Shown: one piece after another, positions 33,077 to 43,987 of the stretch
How positions within the stretch are numbered: position 1 is the first letter of the stretch
How the letters are laid out: each line of letters begins with the position of its first letter
NCBI GenBank assembly: GCA_963921935.1
Contig: OY998178.1
Span: 43,454,951-43,518,950, forward strand
Reading direction: 5' to 3'
Length of the DNA stretch: 64,000 nt
Origin: Galeruca laticollis
Taxonomy: Eukaryota > Arthropoda > Insecta > Coleoptera > Chrysomelidae
The notes under the pieces: model-generated
What the model saw: only the letters and a program-made list of their open reading frames with translations
Told to the model about the DNA's origin: nothing
Database searches by the model: none
Program-made: the position numbers and the translations under genes

Positions 33077-34991
33077 TACAGGGTTTTTCATTATATATGG
33101 ACCCTTCTATATCTCACTTATTATTTGATGCAGATAAAAATGTTTCAAATGAGAGTTAAATGGTTATTAATGTAGTTTTCAAAATTCAACGAAAATATTA
33201 TACAGGATGTCCCAGAAAAGAGGGTCAGGACCAAAGTGTTCTTTCTTAAATGGGACACCATATATATTTTTATATTTTTAAACTGTTCACTTCAATCCGA
33301 ATTCAGCAATATATAATTGTTATAGTCTAACCTCAACAGTTCAGAAAATATATTCATTTAAAAATCGTTTTCTGTGGGATGAAAACCAACTATAAACAAC
33401 GGGCAATGAAAGCATTGTCATATTTGACAAGTAGTTATTTTCACCATTATAAAACATTGTATTTGATAGTTTGGAAAATGCGGTATACAGATGATGAAAA
33501 GATAGAAATATTTTCTCTATTTGTAAAAAATAATAATAACAAATTAGATACAAGGAGAGAATTTATGGAATTATATCCAAATCGGCATGCGCCTAGCAAA
33601 AATACGTTCAACAGAATATACCAGCATGTAATGACAACTAAGAACTTTTCTAGGAAAAAACGAACGTGTGTAATTAATGAGGAGGATAATTTAGATACAC
33701 TTCTGCATTTTGAAGGTGAAAAAATATATATTTCTCTTGATTTTATGGTAGTTGAATGAGAAGGAATAATTTCTGCGCTACTACTTTTTTGCAGAAAACT
33801 CTGAAGACTCGTTAGTAACCAGCTCCAATATATCACAAAAACATCCTATGAAAATTTTTTGGACTCTGAAAAGACACAATTATAAACCATATAAGATACT
33901 TCCCGTGCAGGCTCTTACTGAATTGCACAAACGGAAACGGTTATTATTTTGTCAGGAAATGCTTCGTCGCTTGAATGAAACTCCAGATATCCTTCAGAAA
34001 ATCTGTTAGACAGATGAATCCAGTTTTTCTATAGCTAGCGTGTTTAATAGAAAAAATAGACGTTCATGGGAAAATAAAAATCATAGACAGCGGAAAGTGC
34101 AACAAATAGAGAAATCTAGACGGAAATCAATTAAAGTTTGGTGTGGAATATTCCAGAATAAAGTGGTTGGGCTAATATTTTTCAATTATAAGTTAACAGG
34201 AAGAACTTACCTAAACTGCATAATACCCAAAATAAGTGAAATACTAGGAAATGAATTTACAGCTGACCAATGAAATACTATGATATGGCACCAAGATGGG
34301 GCATCACCCCATAATGCATTACAGGTGAGAGAACATCTCAACAATCAGTTTCCAGATTGGATCGGAAATAATGGGACAATTCTATGGCATCCTAATAGCC
34401 CCGACCTAACTCCCTTAGATTCCTTTTTGTGGGGGATGCTGGAAGATATAGTTAACTTCGGCGAAAATAACAATCTTGAGATAATTCAGGGAAAGATTCA
34501 AGGCGAAATTAATAACTTAAATAATCATGCTGATATTATTTCTAAATGTTTAGAGAATTTACGCCGAAGATACCAATTATGCATTGGCAATATGGGGGGT
34601 CATTTTGAACAATATTCATAGTTTTATTTGGGCTCACTTAGTTTGAGATTACTTTATTTTGTAAATAAATTTACTGAATTCCAATCGATAGATTACTACT
34701 TCTTACTGTGTCGTATATATTTTCTGAACTGTTAAGGTTAGACTATAACAATTATATATTGTTGAATTCGGATTGAAGTGAACAGTTTAAAAATATGAAA
34801 ATATATAGGGTGTCCCATTTAAGAAAGAACACTTTGGCTCTGACCCTCTTTTTTGGGACATTCTGTATAATATTTTTGTTGGATTTTAAAAACTACTTTG
34901 ATAACTATTCAACTCTTATTTGAGACATTTTTAATTGTAACATATAATAAGTGAGATATGGAAGGGTCCATATGGAATGAAAAACCCTGTA
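33077..34991 (+). mobile_element. Mariner-like element, third copy, ~280-bp TIRs
   Basis: TACAGGGTTTTTCATTATAT at 33077 faces its inverse ending AACCCTGTA at 34991. The inverted similarity continues to ~33358 and from ~34707, including a GTTCACTTCAATCCGAATTC-like block. TA flanks both CAGGG ends. A plus-strand transposase lies between. Confidence 0.85.
33478..34618 (+). pseudogene. Mariner-like transposase, DD40D spacing, with stops
   Basis: The Met at 33478 starts MRYTDDEKIEIFSLF, then a HTH-like MELYPNRHAPSKNTFNRIYQ. A break at ~33760 is followed by frames with LLFCQEMLRRLNE, TDESSFS (first Asp), KVWCGIFQNKVVGLIFF, WHQDGASPHNALQ (second Asp) and SPDLTPLDSFLWG (third Asp, 40 residues on). 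It ends at CIGNMGGHFEQYS. Two single stops (TAG near 34006, TGA at 34271) sit where Trp-like codons are plausible. All three catalytic Asp are present, so this is the least damaged mariner transposase here, but still a pseudogene. Confidence 0.85.
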
Positions 34992-36389
34992 AAATTTATT
35001 TATGTATTATTTTGAAGCAGCAGTTTCGCTTAACTGCTCACTAAATACAGCTTGCGTAATTAGCTGGAAAAATGTAAACTTAAAAAATACAAAATTTCAA
35101 ATTATTAGTCTAGAATAATAAGACTGGATTCTCACTATAGGTACAGTCGCGCTCCGCTCACGCCCCACTCTTGGTTCGGTCCCGCTCACATGATATTCAT
35201 ACAATATGACGTTCACGGTCTGGCTACGATCAGTCTAAAGCCGTCAATAATTGAAGTCGGCTTTATTCAGTACGTAGTAAATAATAATATTGACTTATAA
35301 TATCTAATTATTTAAAAATACTTAAATAATTGATATAATTAATGGAAAGTACTTTATATTTAATCAATAAAATATCAAAGAAATTAGTAAAAATGTTCAA
35401 TTGCTTATAAAATTTACAATAACTTCAATATTTACACAAATTATATTTAACACATTCACTGTCCCATGCATCACATGTGATGCATGCACACTATCATTGT
35501 GACGTTCATGAGATACATTTGGAAAAATAACGCACAAAACCGCAAAGCGGCGAATGCCTAATTCCACAAGTTTGTAATATACTTACAACTGGTGTTAAGT
35601 ACTATAATTTATCTATGCCTCAACAAAAATAACAAATTATTTTAATTATATATTTTCAACACTGACATTTAAATAATAATTGACGGTTTCAATTAATTTC
35701 ACATTACCTAATGACAGGTTTAAAAGTGTTATAATATATGTTGACTGAATCTATTTATTTGTGCTATACTGTTTATTAATACCAGCCACTAAAAAATGTT
35801 TAAAACGCCACCTTCATTGATAAATAGCATTAATTGTCCATTATAGTTTATTGTACACTAAAATAAAGTAAACATTTACACAGACAAACAAACATAAGAC
35901 ATATTAATGCATTATGATAATAATTATTTATAATATTAGAACAGTTGTTGAATTATTACTTAACTATTAATAGATTGACATTTTTGTCAAACTTTCTTTG
36001 CACACACAAATTATATATTGTAATGTGTTTCTCCTAAATTGATTGAATTAGCATTACTATTATTTTCCATAAAAATATGAATAAATTAATGTTTGATTAT
36101 TGTAATGTTTTGATAACTATCCTAAGACAATAATCATTAGGAAATTAACGATTTAATCGACTTCTAGTATAATAATCCCAATGGCACAGAACCAATTTGA
36201 CAGGCTTATTTCAGTAACATTTTTGCGTCAAATCGAAAACAAAATATCTTTCTTTGAAGGTAAGGTTAGAAGGAGGAGGTTTTGATGTTCGGAGGACCTG
36301 GGGTCGAAGAGGGCGATTCGTTGCGTAGAGTAGGTAGATTGAGACTACGGATCACTTCCAAGATTAATGAGCGAATAATCTAACCCCTC
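34992..36389. other. Non-coding stretch with one perfect palindrome
   Basis: No ORF with motifs. It contains a GC-richer patch near 35140-35210 of unknown origin and, at 35465-35486, the 22-bp perfect palindrome listed next. Confidence 0.4.
35465..35486. repeat. 22-bp perfect palindrome
   Basis: CATGCATCACA followed by its exact reverse complement. It lies 12 bp after a TTAACACATTCACTG sequence. TTAA plus a subterminal palindrome could mark a piggyBac-type MITE end, but no partner end was found. Confidence 0.5.
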
Positions 36390-36428
36390 CTCTTGATAAT
36401 GGCTTCAAAGCGGAAGCCGTAACGTCGA
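36390..36428 (+). ncRNA. Degenerate hammerhead-ribozyme-like motif
   Basis: CTTGATAAT (for CTGATGA) precedes a perfect 6-bp stem, GGCTTC / GAAGCC with an AAAGCG loop, then GTAACGTC (for GAAACGTC). The layout matches hammerhead motifs in Penelope-like terminal repeats, with core mutations that should abolish cleavage. Confidence 0.35.
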
Positions 36429-36507
36429 TAAATTTCAAATTTTCAACGCGGTTCAACCCGTGAACCTAGTACGTTTGTTCATAAAACTAACCGCGGAAAC
36501 ATTTCCG

Positions 36508-36512
<5 letters not shown>

Positions 36513-36590
<78 letters not shown>
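36513..36590. repeat. (TA)n microsatellite
   Basis: About 78 bp of uninterrupted TA, at the left border of the Penelope-like region. Confidence 0.95.
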
Positions 36591-36593
<3 letters not shown>

Positions 36594-36623
36594 GTAATTT
36601 TTCTTGAACCTTCCAATTATATT

Positions 36624-37438
36624 GTACAAAAAGTTTTTCTTGGTGTTTGGTTCGGTTTAAAATTAGTAAATAGACTTTAAATAGTCATGTTATTTATTTA
36701 AAAATATATAAAAACGGGACGTTTCGACTGGTTCCCCAAGTCTTTTTCAACCATAATATTCTAAAAACCAAATCACAAAAATGTTTCAAAATGTTTTTTC
36801 ATATTAAAAGATAAACAAAACTCACCCTGAAACGTAATGAGAATATCCACAATAACATCATGTTGTGTATTATAAACTGTTAAAAACATTGAACAAAACA
36901 CATTTAAAATCAATAAAACGACGACATTTGTGGAATTATAGTTTGAGACTTCATACACATTGTTTATAAACACTATATACACCCACACAGGAATGGTGTA
37001 TTTATCATACTGAAACGATTCACGGTCAAGCAACTCTTGACCGTGAATCGTTTCAGTATGATAAATACACCATTCCTGTGTGGGTGTATATAGTGTTTAT
37101 AAACAATGTGTATGAAGTCTCAAACTATAATTCCACAAATGTCGTCGTTTTATTGATTTTAAATGTGTTTTGTTCAATGTTTTTAACAGTTTATAATACA
37201 CAACATGATGTTATTGTGGATATTCTCATTACGTTTCAGGGTGAGTTTTGTTTATCTTTTAATATGAAAAAACATTTTGAAACATTTTTGTGATTTGGTT
37301 TTTAGAATATTATGGTTGAAAAAGACTTGGGGAACCAGTCGAAACGTCCCGTTTTTATATATTTTTAAATAAATAACATGACTATTTAAAGTCTATTTAC
37401 TAATTTTAAACCGAACCAAACACCAAGAAAAACTTTTT

Positions 37439-37442
<4 letters not shown>
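36624..37442. repeat. Perfect inverted repeat, 407-bp arms, 5-bp spacer
   Basis: The arms 36624-37030 and 37036-37442 are exact reverse complements as far as I can read, separated by CAACT. Each encodes the same ~71-residue hydrophobic frame (WVYIVFINNVYEVSNY), which is probably not a gene. Each arm contains a hammerhead-like segment (GACTTGG-GGAA-CCAGTC then GAAACGTCCC, 37324-37350 on the right arm). The right arm abuts a (TA)n tract and the RT of the Penelope-like element. The identity suggests a recent event or an assembly artefact. Confidence 0.9.
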
Positions 37443-37477
<35 letters not shown>

Positions 37478-38922
37478 CATTAAAGACTCCTTTCAGGTTT
37501 TTGAATTATTTAAGAGAAGGACTCTTCCACAGGACTATGTTCTAGTCAGTCTGGATGTGATTTCACTTTTTAGTAATGCTTACTTACAAGCAGTTATACG
37601 TTCAGTTCACAAACACTGACCATCCATTAGTGCGGAGTGCAATATTGATTTTGACATGTTCATTGAGTTGATTGAATTTCTGTTCAGTTCTACCTGCTTT
37701 TCTTTTAATAATAAATTTTACAAACAGACTTTTGTTACACCTATGGGTGCTAGTATTTCTCCGATATTAGCTTGCTATGTAATGGATGATCTGTTGGACG
37801 TGGTCCTTCCGGTACTTCCTTTTAATATACCTTCCATCAAGAAATATGTAGATGATATAAACCTGGCTTGCCCTGAAAACTCCACCCAATATCTCCGTTT
37901 CACTTTTAATAGTTATGATCCTTATATTCAATTTACTCTCGAAGCAGAAAACTGTCCCCTTTCTAGATACTTTATGGACTAGGTCTCCTGAAAATCTGAT
38001 TATTATTGATTCGTATAGAAAACAAAGTAGCTCTGGGAGATATCTCAACTACAATTCTTACCATAAGTTTAGCATAAAGGTGAACTTGGTTAAACAAATG
38101 ACAGCTAGAGTTATGAACCTCTTTGACTCAATATTTAGAAATAAGAAGCGTGATATTCTTTTCAATTTGTTCCTGGATAATTCCTATCCAAAACAGTTAA
38201 TAAGAAAGATCATCTTCAACACGTATTCTGTTTTGTCACATACTCCAATACAATCAATTGACGCAGCAGGTGCAGCTGAGTTGGATCCTCTCTCGGCCTC
38301 TAGAACGATTCCTTCCGTTTCAACGGTGTCTCTGCCTTATATGAGGTAAATTACGCCCAGGCTTATTAGGATTTTTTCACAATACTTACATAATGTTAGG
38401 TTTGCCTGCAGGAGTTCCTTGATTGTTAAGTCAATTTATAGTCCTTTAATAGACAAGATACCGGTCGTGGATTGTAGTAATATTGTTTATAAGCTGTGTT
38501 GCAACAGTTGTGACCTCTCATATATTGGTCAAACCTCTCAGAAAATTTCCAGCCGTGTATCCCTCCAAAAAAGTGATATAAGGTTACATCCTGAAAGATG
38601 TTCTCTGGCGAATCATGTCTCCTCGTTGGATCATGTCATTGATTTTGAAGGAGTTAAAATCCTTTCTCGGGAGAGAAGTTATAACAAAATAATGTTTTTG
38701 GAAATGGCGTTCATCTTCCAAGAAGATGGTTGTATGAATAAAAACAGAGACATTCAGAATTTGAGCAATCTCTACTCCCTCCTCCTAACGCTTGATAAGC
38801 ACAATTGTCTTCATAATAATAATAATAATGATAATAATAATAATAATAATAATAGTAATAATAATAATGATAATAATAATAATAATAATAATAATGAGAA
38901 TAATAGTAATAATTCTCACTAG
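37443..38922 (+). pseudogene. Penelope-like element: reverse transcriptase plus GIY-YIG endonuclease
   Basis: RT motif A YVLVSLDVISLF (~37540-37575) is followed by a TGA near 37617. Then come TFVTPMGASISPILACYV (motif B-like) and KKYVDDINLA (YVDD active site, ~37845). A frameshift near 37960 leads to TVPFLDTLW and the thumb region. A stop at ~38347 follows, then the GIY-YIG nuclease: NIVYKLCCNSCDLSYIGQTSQ with downstream HVSSLDHVIDF. RT + GIY-YIG in one protein is diagnostic of Penelope-like elements. The 5' part of the RT is missing. Non-functional as read. Confidence 0.88.
38814..38920 (+). repeat. (AAT)n-rich microsatellite at the end of the Penelope ORF
   Basis: Imperfect AAT/GAT repeats encode an Asn run at the C-terminus of the GIY-YIG frame. 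Shorter AAT runs recur at 38975-39015. Confidence 0.9.
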
Positions 38923-39464
38923 TTTCCTACTTGGGTTAACATAATTGGTGGTTATTCCTTTCAAGGGGAGATTCATAATAATATTAATAATAATAATACA
39001 TAATATTAATAATAACATTTTAATTCTTATTAATGATGCTTTTCTTGTTGTGATATTTCATAGCATTTTCATAATTTTTGGTACCACCCTGGTATTCTTT
39101 TGAAAGTTTTAATTCGATTGTTTCGGTGGCTCGCGTCATTGCCAAGATCGATTCTTTTCATTCATTAAATTATGATGAACTTTGTACTTAACCTAACATT
39201 TTCAGTTTCCGTTAGTATTCTCACAGGTCCGCGTGGGTGTGTGGATTCACGATATTTTAATGTTTTAACTTTTATTTTTAATAATGTTCTAAAATTTAAC
39301 CAGTAGTTGGCAAATGTATTGCCAACTGGACTTATTTCTTTAATGATTTGTTGTCTTACACATTTCCGATTTTCAAGATCTAGGATGCAATCTCGATTAA
39401 TGTAAGTTGTAGAAATGTTTGTAGGGAAACTTTCTATAATTTATGTTTTTCTTTCCTTTATTGT

Positions 39465-39510
39465 AGTTCCCTGATGATGTAAATAAAGATTTACGAAAGC
39501 TTGGAGAACT
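39465..39510 (+). ncRNA. Hammerhead-ribozyme-like motif in Penelope tail
   Basis: CTGATGA (39471-39477) is followed by T, a perfect 6-bp stem II (GTAAAT-AAAG-ATTTAC, 39479-39494) and GAAA (39495-39498). AGTTC upstream pairs with GAACT (39506-39510) as stem I. Stem III (GCTTGGA) is rudimentary and no clear NUH cleavage site is visible, so activity is uncertain. It lies ~550 bp after the GIY-YIG domain and ~60 bp before a (TA)n tract. Confidence 0.55.
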
Positions 39511-39563
39511 GAATAGAATATACTTTTCCTCATTTGCTGCTATCCCCAATAAGATATTTTTCA

Positions 39564-39566
<3 letters not shown>

Positions 39567-39605
<39 letters not shown>
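39567..39605. repeat. (TA)n microsatellite
   Basis: Right border of the Penelope-like region, mirroring the tracts at 36513 and 37443. Confidence 0.95.
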
Positions 39606-39608
<3 letters not shown>

Positions 39609-41046
39609 TAAAATTTATATTTCTCAACCATTATATAAGTATTACATAATAAAATTTGAGAAATTTTTTAGCACATTCATTAAATACTTATATAAAACAA
39701 TTTTCTTGTATTTTTATAAGCATTGTTTTTATGTTATATAGTAGTGGCTATAGCACTTATAAAATATAATATAAATTCAAAATGTTTTATAAATTGTGCC
39801 CATTTTGTGTTTATAGAGATTTAATAAACATTTTGGAAACGTTTCTTAGACTAAAATTGATTTATAATATCTATCGCCAAAACCTTTCTACGAGTATTAT
39901 AAAATAGGAAATTGTTAGTTGGTACGTAATGATTTCTTCTGGAATAGTAAATAGTGGTGAAAAATAGTTTGTTATAGTACACTAGTTATAATTGTTTAGT
40001 TAAAATGAAAAAATACAAATGTAAGGAAATTGAATTTACATTTTATTTATTAGATTTTTAACGCGTTTTCTACTTCATCCACATCTTCTCGAAAATTGAG
40101 GGAATTGTAATTTTTTTTATATGAATCATTTCTTTTAGACATCTTTTGTGAAAACTGGTTTCCGTATCCAAAATTTCAACGATGTTGGTGTGGAATTTAT
40201 GGCCTATTTTAAAGCAGTGACGAGAGAGGGCATATAATTTTGGTGACTGCATAATCTATTGCTTAAATATTGCGAAAATTGACTAACATTTATGATTGAT
40301 TGAAATTGTAAGTGTTAGAGGTATATAATTTTGGAGTCAGTGGTTTTGAGGTTTTACTTTTGTGAAAAATTGCTTTGTTTGATTTAGTGGATTATCGGCA
40401 ATTCGTATATTACACGGTTTGCAAATGTTTTTAATTTTTCTGTTGACATAAGGGATGTAAGGTAAAGCAATTTATTTGTTTTTATCATGATCATTATTAT
40501 TATTAAGGGGGTGATTGATATTTGTGGTACTATTATTATGAATCGGGTTGGTTGTAATGGTAATGCTGTTATGGTTGTTAGTATGATTTACGTCGTTATT
40601 AGTTGTTAGAATCATAAATCATATATCCAATGTGTTCAAGAATGTATATTCTGTAATCATGTAAGGTCACTATACTTTAAAAAAATGTTAATTATTGTTA
40701 GTCTATAGGCGATCTGTTTGAGAATATAAATTCTTTTGTATCCGTTTGATATTGTTGTGAATTTAAATATACAATTTCTTGATGCATGGGACATTGTTAT
40801 ATGTTTAGCAAAATATCACATTTTAGAATGAAATTTTTACTCCACCTTATGTACAGTATATGTAATATATGTACACATTTAAGGGAATTATGTAATGAAG
40901 TGATTTTGACGTTTCGAGATTCGAGTGGATCTGCACGTTTCACATACTCCTGAGTCCAAAAAACATATTTAAAAAAATGTCGGTCGGTCAGTCTGTCAAC
41001 ACGATAACTCAAAAGCGCGACCGAATTTTTAATGAAATTTAATATG
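39606..41046. other. AT-rich non-coding, nothing recognised
   Basis: Only short frames without motifs. Small ATT/GTT-rich runs occur around 40500-40600. Confidence 0.4.
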
Positions 41047-42610
41047 TTAGTTTAAAATGTAAAAGGTGAGTTCGTAAATGAGTAAAATCTGATGTAACTC
41101 CCCTATCTTCACTGGACCCAATATTGTTCGTATTATCTCTGGCTCATTTATTCTCAACTTGTATTTCTCTTTCTTTGTCATTGTAATCGTTTCTGCTGCA
41201 TATATTGTTATGGGTCTTATTATTGATTTATATATGTTAATTTTTGTTTTCTTGAATAATATTTTACTTTTCAACAGTCTTTTATTTGCTTGGTTCGCTC
41301 TATTTGTTGCTATTATTTTTTCGTCGATTTCCGTCTTCCTTCCCCCTTTATTGTCTATCATTACTCCTAGTTATTTAAAGTTTTGTACTACTTCGACCTT
41401 TTTGTTTCCCATTTTTATTTCTTTATTTTGTCCTGCTTTCCCAAATCTCATTGTTTTAGATTTCTTCTGATTAATTTTTAATCCCATCTTCTTCAATCTC
41501 TTTCAGCATTTCTTCTATGATTTTCCTGCTTTTTATTACTAATACTATGTTATCTGCGTACGCAATTATTTTCCCTCCTATTGTTCTCCGATTTCCTTTT
41601 TGTATCTCTCTTAAAACAAATTGTAGAGCCTGATTGAAGAGCGTAGATGATAGTGAATCCCCTGGCCTTAGTCCTTTGGATTTCTTGCGTTTCCCCTTTT
41701 TATGTCGAAATACTAACTTTTGAGTGTTTCATTGTCATCCCTACTATGTTCCTTATTTTTTCACTTACTCTTTGTTCTTTCAAAGCTTTTTTAATTTCGT
41801 TCCTCTTTAGCGAATCAAAAGCTTGCTCGAAGTCTGAAAATAACATTTCTATTTCATATAGATGATCGTATGATTTTTCCATAATTTGCCTATTATTATG
41901 TATTGCATCTGTTGTTACTCTGCCTCTTACGAATCCGCATTCATATTGTCCTATGATATTATGAGTTTCAGCTATTAGTCGTCTTTGTATTATCGATGAT
42001 AATATTTTATAGGCCACACATAATGATATCTTTATAATTCTTGCATTCTTGCTGGTCTCATTTTTTACGTATTGTTATAATTTGTCCAATTTCCCACTCG
42101 CTAGGCATTTTTTCCCCTTTTCATATTTTTTCAATCAGTATATGTATTCTTTCGTGCATCATATCTCCTCCGTATTTAATCAATTTCAAATTTATTTCAT
42201 CTATTCCAGGAGCCTTTCCGTTGTTACCTCTCATTATAATCTCTCTTACTTCCTCTAGTATTGGTTCTTGTGCCATAATGTTTTCTTTTCCTTCTTCTCT
42301 TTCATTTTCTGTTATTTGTTCATATAGTAATTCTTTAAAGTGTGTTGTCCATATTTCCTTGTATTGTTTTCCTCTTTTACAATTTTTCCTAGTCTGTCTT
42401 TTATACCTTTTAAAATGTTTTTAAAAACCCGATTATTTTCTTTTATTTCATTATAAAATGTTTTTGTGTTCCTATTCCATTTCTCGTTCTCTATTTTCTG
42501 TATTTTTAAGTCCATCCATTGCCTTTTCTCTTTCTGAGTATTTTATTACTGTCCTTCCTTATTGTTGTATTTTTCTACATCTTCATCTATTCTATCTCAA
42601 TCTTCTGAGT
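41047..42610 (-). pseudogene. LINE reverse transcriptase, heavily decayed
   Basis: Minus-strand blocks in order: a Lys/Glu-rich linker (~42515-42312), VAYKILSSIIQRRL then GQYECGFVRGR, and MLFSDFEQAFDSLKR (RT motif A). A YADD region cannot be read intact. Then a thumb-like NKRLLKSKILFKKTKINIYKSIIRP, YAAETITMTKKE and GPVKIGE to 41100. The FxQAFDS form fits a CR1/RTE-type LINE, but the clade is unresolved. Stops and frameshifts throughout. Confidence 0.75.
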
Positions 42611-42749
42611 ATTAGAAAAAAAATGTTTGGTGAAAACTGATAACCTCGTTACATAAAGTGAAGTCATGTGCTGGGTACATCAACTGTAGCGTTGTTAAAG
42701 TTGCAACACCATAGACTAAAGAAATATCTCATTGTAATATTTGTGAGAT

Positions 42750-43064
42750 TCATCGGGTTTTTATATTTTGAACTTCCACGGTTGATAGAGACGGAGAGAA
42801 TATTAAAACCATTTTGCACTTAAATAGTTTCAACAGGACGGTCGTACCTCTGAAATATTTTTCAATTACAATTGAAAACCTAATGGCTGAGTTCCATTGC
42901 TGATTCTTGTCAATGGCACCAGCTGATTTAACAATAAGCACCAATCGGCAAGGCGCATTTCTCTGGTCCCACCAATATTCGTGAAAACACACCCCCTTGA
43001 AGTTTTTGGTAATACACAAAATACAGTCATCCATATCTTTTGAAAAACCAGAAGCGAAAATCAA
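42750..43064 (-). other. 104-codon open frame, unrecognised
   Basis: Starts MIFASGFSKDMDDCILCITKN. No domain is recognised and codon use is unremarkable. It lies between a LINE remnant and a ribozyme-like motif and may be chance. Confidence 0.2.
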
Positions 43065-43225
43065 GGTTATCTATAATATCTTTTTCTAAATATTCCATTA
43101 TCAAATTGGCAATAATGGTTAATAAGAAAACATTTTAATTGTGTCAACCTTACAAGATTTTATTTGTAATAAAATATAATTGCAGATTGTAACCTAAAAG
43201 ACTTAAAATGTAAAAATTGTGAATT

Positions 43226-43265
43226 GCCCCGATGATGGTCCTAAATAAAGGAACCGAAATGTCGG
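43226..43265 (+). ncRNA. Hammerhead-like motif, second dispersed copy
   Basis: CCGATGAT (for CTGATGAT) precedes an imperfect stem, GGTCC-TAAATAAA-GGAACC, then GAAATGTCGG (for GAAACGTC). It resembles the motif at 39465 in order and spacing. It is likely the tail of an otherwise lost Penelope-type repeat. Confidence 0.4.
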
Positions 43266-43987
43266 AATCGAAACAAAGTTTGGCGAGGAACCATTGAATT
43301 TTTAAAATTTAGATTTTCACTGCCAAGTAAACATTAAATAAATATTTTGTGTATCATTGATTTATTTCCGAAAATTATTATTATAGTGGTATGAAAAATA
43401 AATTCGCATTCACACAATAATGTTATAAAGTCACCAAACAACTGGAAATATTAAGTTTATTCAAGTAATCACGTTCCCAAAGTCTTGTTGAACTTGAAAT
43501 TCCGCGAACAACAATGATTTTATGCATTTTGCATACCGTTCCACTTAAGGTAAACTTTTAATATTTATTAACACAAAAACATTCAATACTTATAAAACCA
43601 TATGTATAACTGAAAATACAATAAAAAACCGGTAGAAGGCCACCGTCTTCTACTACGGCGTTCAATTCCAAAAAAATGTAACCTCCCGACAAAGTATTTT
43701 GTCAGGTTTTTGTGGCATTACAGATTAGTACTAAAAAAATAAATTCAATCCATTAGTTGTTCAAATGAAACCGCCAAGTTGAGGTGATAGTAATTTACGT
43801 AACAAGTTCCGAAAGTGATATTTTACGGGATGGGTAGGAACTTCTTGCGAATCGCGTAAAATAATTTTTTGTGGCCATTTCGTATGTTAAAAATTACTTA
43901 TATCAATATTATTGGAGATTTAACACTGGCAGTATGGAAATCAGAACCATAAGAATCACTTGTTCATTCACATAGTATGCACATTTA

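Noticed and set aside
35457..35486. piggyBac end (TTAA followed by palindrome)
   Set aside because: No matching opposite end or second TTAA copy could be located nearby.
36773..37293. Identical hydrophobic ~71-residue frames on opposite strands
   Set aside because: They are the two arms of one palindrome, so the match is a consequence of the inverted repeat and not evidence of a gene.
38785..39018. Minus-strand frame rich in Ile
   Set aside because: Translation of an AAT microsatellite; low complexity.
41159..42424. Several Phe/Leu/Ser-rich plus-strand frames
   Set aside because: Antisense shadows of the minus-strand LINE, caused by its A-rich codons.
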